From assembly GCF_011759385.1 (NCBI RefSeq), contig NZ_JAARLY010000003.1:186001-250000 (forward strand): 64,000 nt of DNA, in the 5' to 3' direction. Below, piece by piece: positions 63,900 to 64,000 of this stretch. This DNA is from Oleiagrimonas sp. C23AA. GTDB taxonomy: Bacteria; Pseudomonadota; Gammaproteobacteria; Xanthomonadales; Rhodanobacteraceae. Position numbers and translations under genes: made by a program. The notes under the pieces are model-generated. The model was given only the letters and a program-made list of their open reading frames with translations, did no database searches and was not told where the DNA came from. Within the stretch, counting starts at the first letter, position 1. The number at the start of each line of letters is the position of its first letter.

Positions 63900-64000
63900 C
63901 TTGCGTATTGCACGTACCAGTGACGCAATGTGCCACCCGGAGGCGCCAGGCTGAGGAGCTGACCCGCCTGGAACGCCCGGGCAGCGAGCCGGTGGCCACT

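Noticed and set aside
63919..64000. Possible start of a gene running off the right edge (VTQCATRRRQAEELTRLE)
   Set aside because: Only about 27 codons are visible, with no ribosome site and no recognisable motif.

Overview
The window is about 64 kb of a GC-rich gammaproteobacterial chromosome. Gene content and order point to Xanthomonadales (Lysobacterales), most likely Rhodanobacteraceae: an opsX-type heptosyltransferase beside kdkA, a TrpR-family regulator heading the his operon, an HiPIP, and the fab cluster running into pabB-pabC-mltG-tmk-holB. The genus cannot be fixed from sequence reading alone.

Layout. 1-4770: 3' end of lon, the HU gene, tRNA-Val and tRNA-Asp, and ppiD. 4833-9496: the E. 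coli-like block mltD-gloB (minus strand) against yafS-like methyltransferase-rnhA-dnaQ (plus strand), then a PP2C phosphatase. 9653-16729: a genomic island at tRNA-Ser(CGA). It holds a tyrosine integrase cut at its 5' end, a decayed IS3-family orfA, a truncated ardA, and an intact, translationally coupled pair: a 1176-aa UPF1-like SF1 helicase and a 461-aa protein with about seven membrane helices. The island looks visibly less GC-rich than its flanks. 16795-24558: DUF6165, heptosyltransferase, kdkA, an MBL-fold hydrolase, tRNA-Ser(GGA), SRP RNA, dnaX-ybaB-recR-GNAT-HIT, and an Slp-like lipoprotein. 24609-31222: a moxR-DUF58-tgpA operon, a GT39-like membrane protein, maf and a membrane coiled-coil protein. 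31378-43305: yceD-rpmF-fabH-fabD-fabG-acpP-fabF-pabB-pabC-mltG-tmk-holB-PIG-L-pilZ, all on the plus strand. 43459-55767: tRNA-Pro, hisS, an enlarged histidine ammonia-lyase-like gene, a frameshifted GFA gene, a cluster of DnaA-box sequences, and the complete operon hisR-hisG-D-C-B-H-A-F-IE. 55776-63828: DUF202 and YbhN-like membrane proteins, an operon of GntA/YcgG-like N-hydroxylase, DUF1989 and ATP-grasp genes, an outer-membrane barrel, a GST, the methionine-salvage genes mtnB-mtnD-mtnC, and an HiPIP.

How the genes work together. Most of the window is core metabolism in tight operons with many 4-bp ATGA overlaps: fatty-acid initiation and elongation, folate precursor synthesis, histidine synthesis, replication and repair, and envelope assembly. 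Two segments look accessory and under-described. The helicase plus membrane-protein pair sits in an island with integrase, IS and antirestriction remnants and has the layout of an antiphage system, but I cannot match it to a named one. The YcgG/GntA-like, DUF1989 and ATP-grasp operon suggests a small pathway acting on a guanidino compound. A third point of interest is the DnaA-box-rich, AT-rich stretch upstream of the his operon, next to a near-perfect palindromic operator.

Limits: all calls rest on reading the translated sequence and on remembered family features. No similarity search, folding or phylogeny was run.
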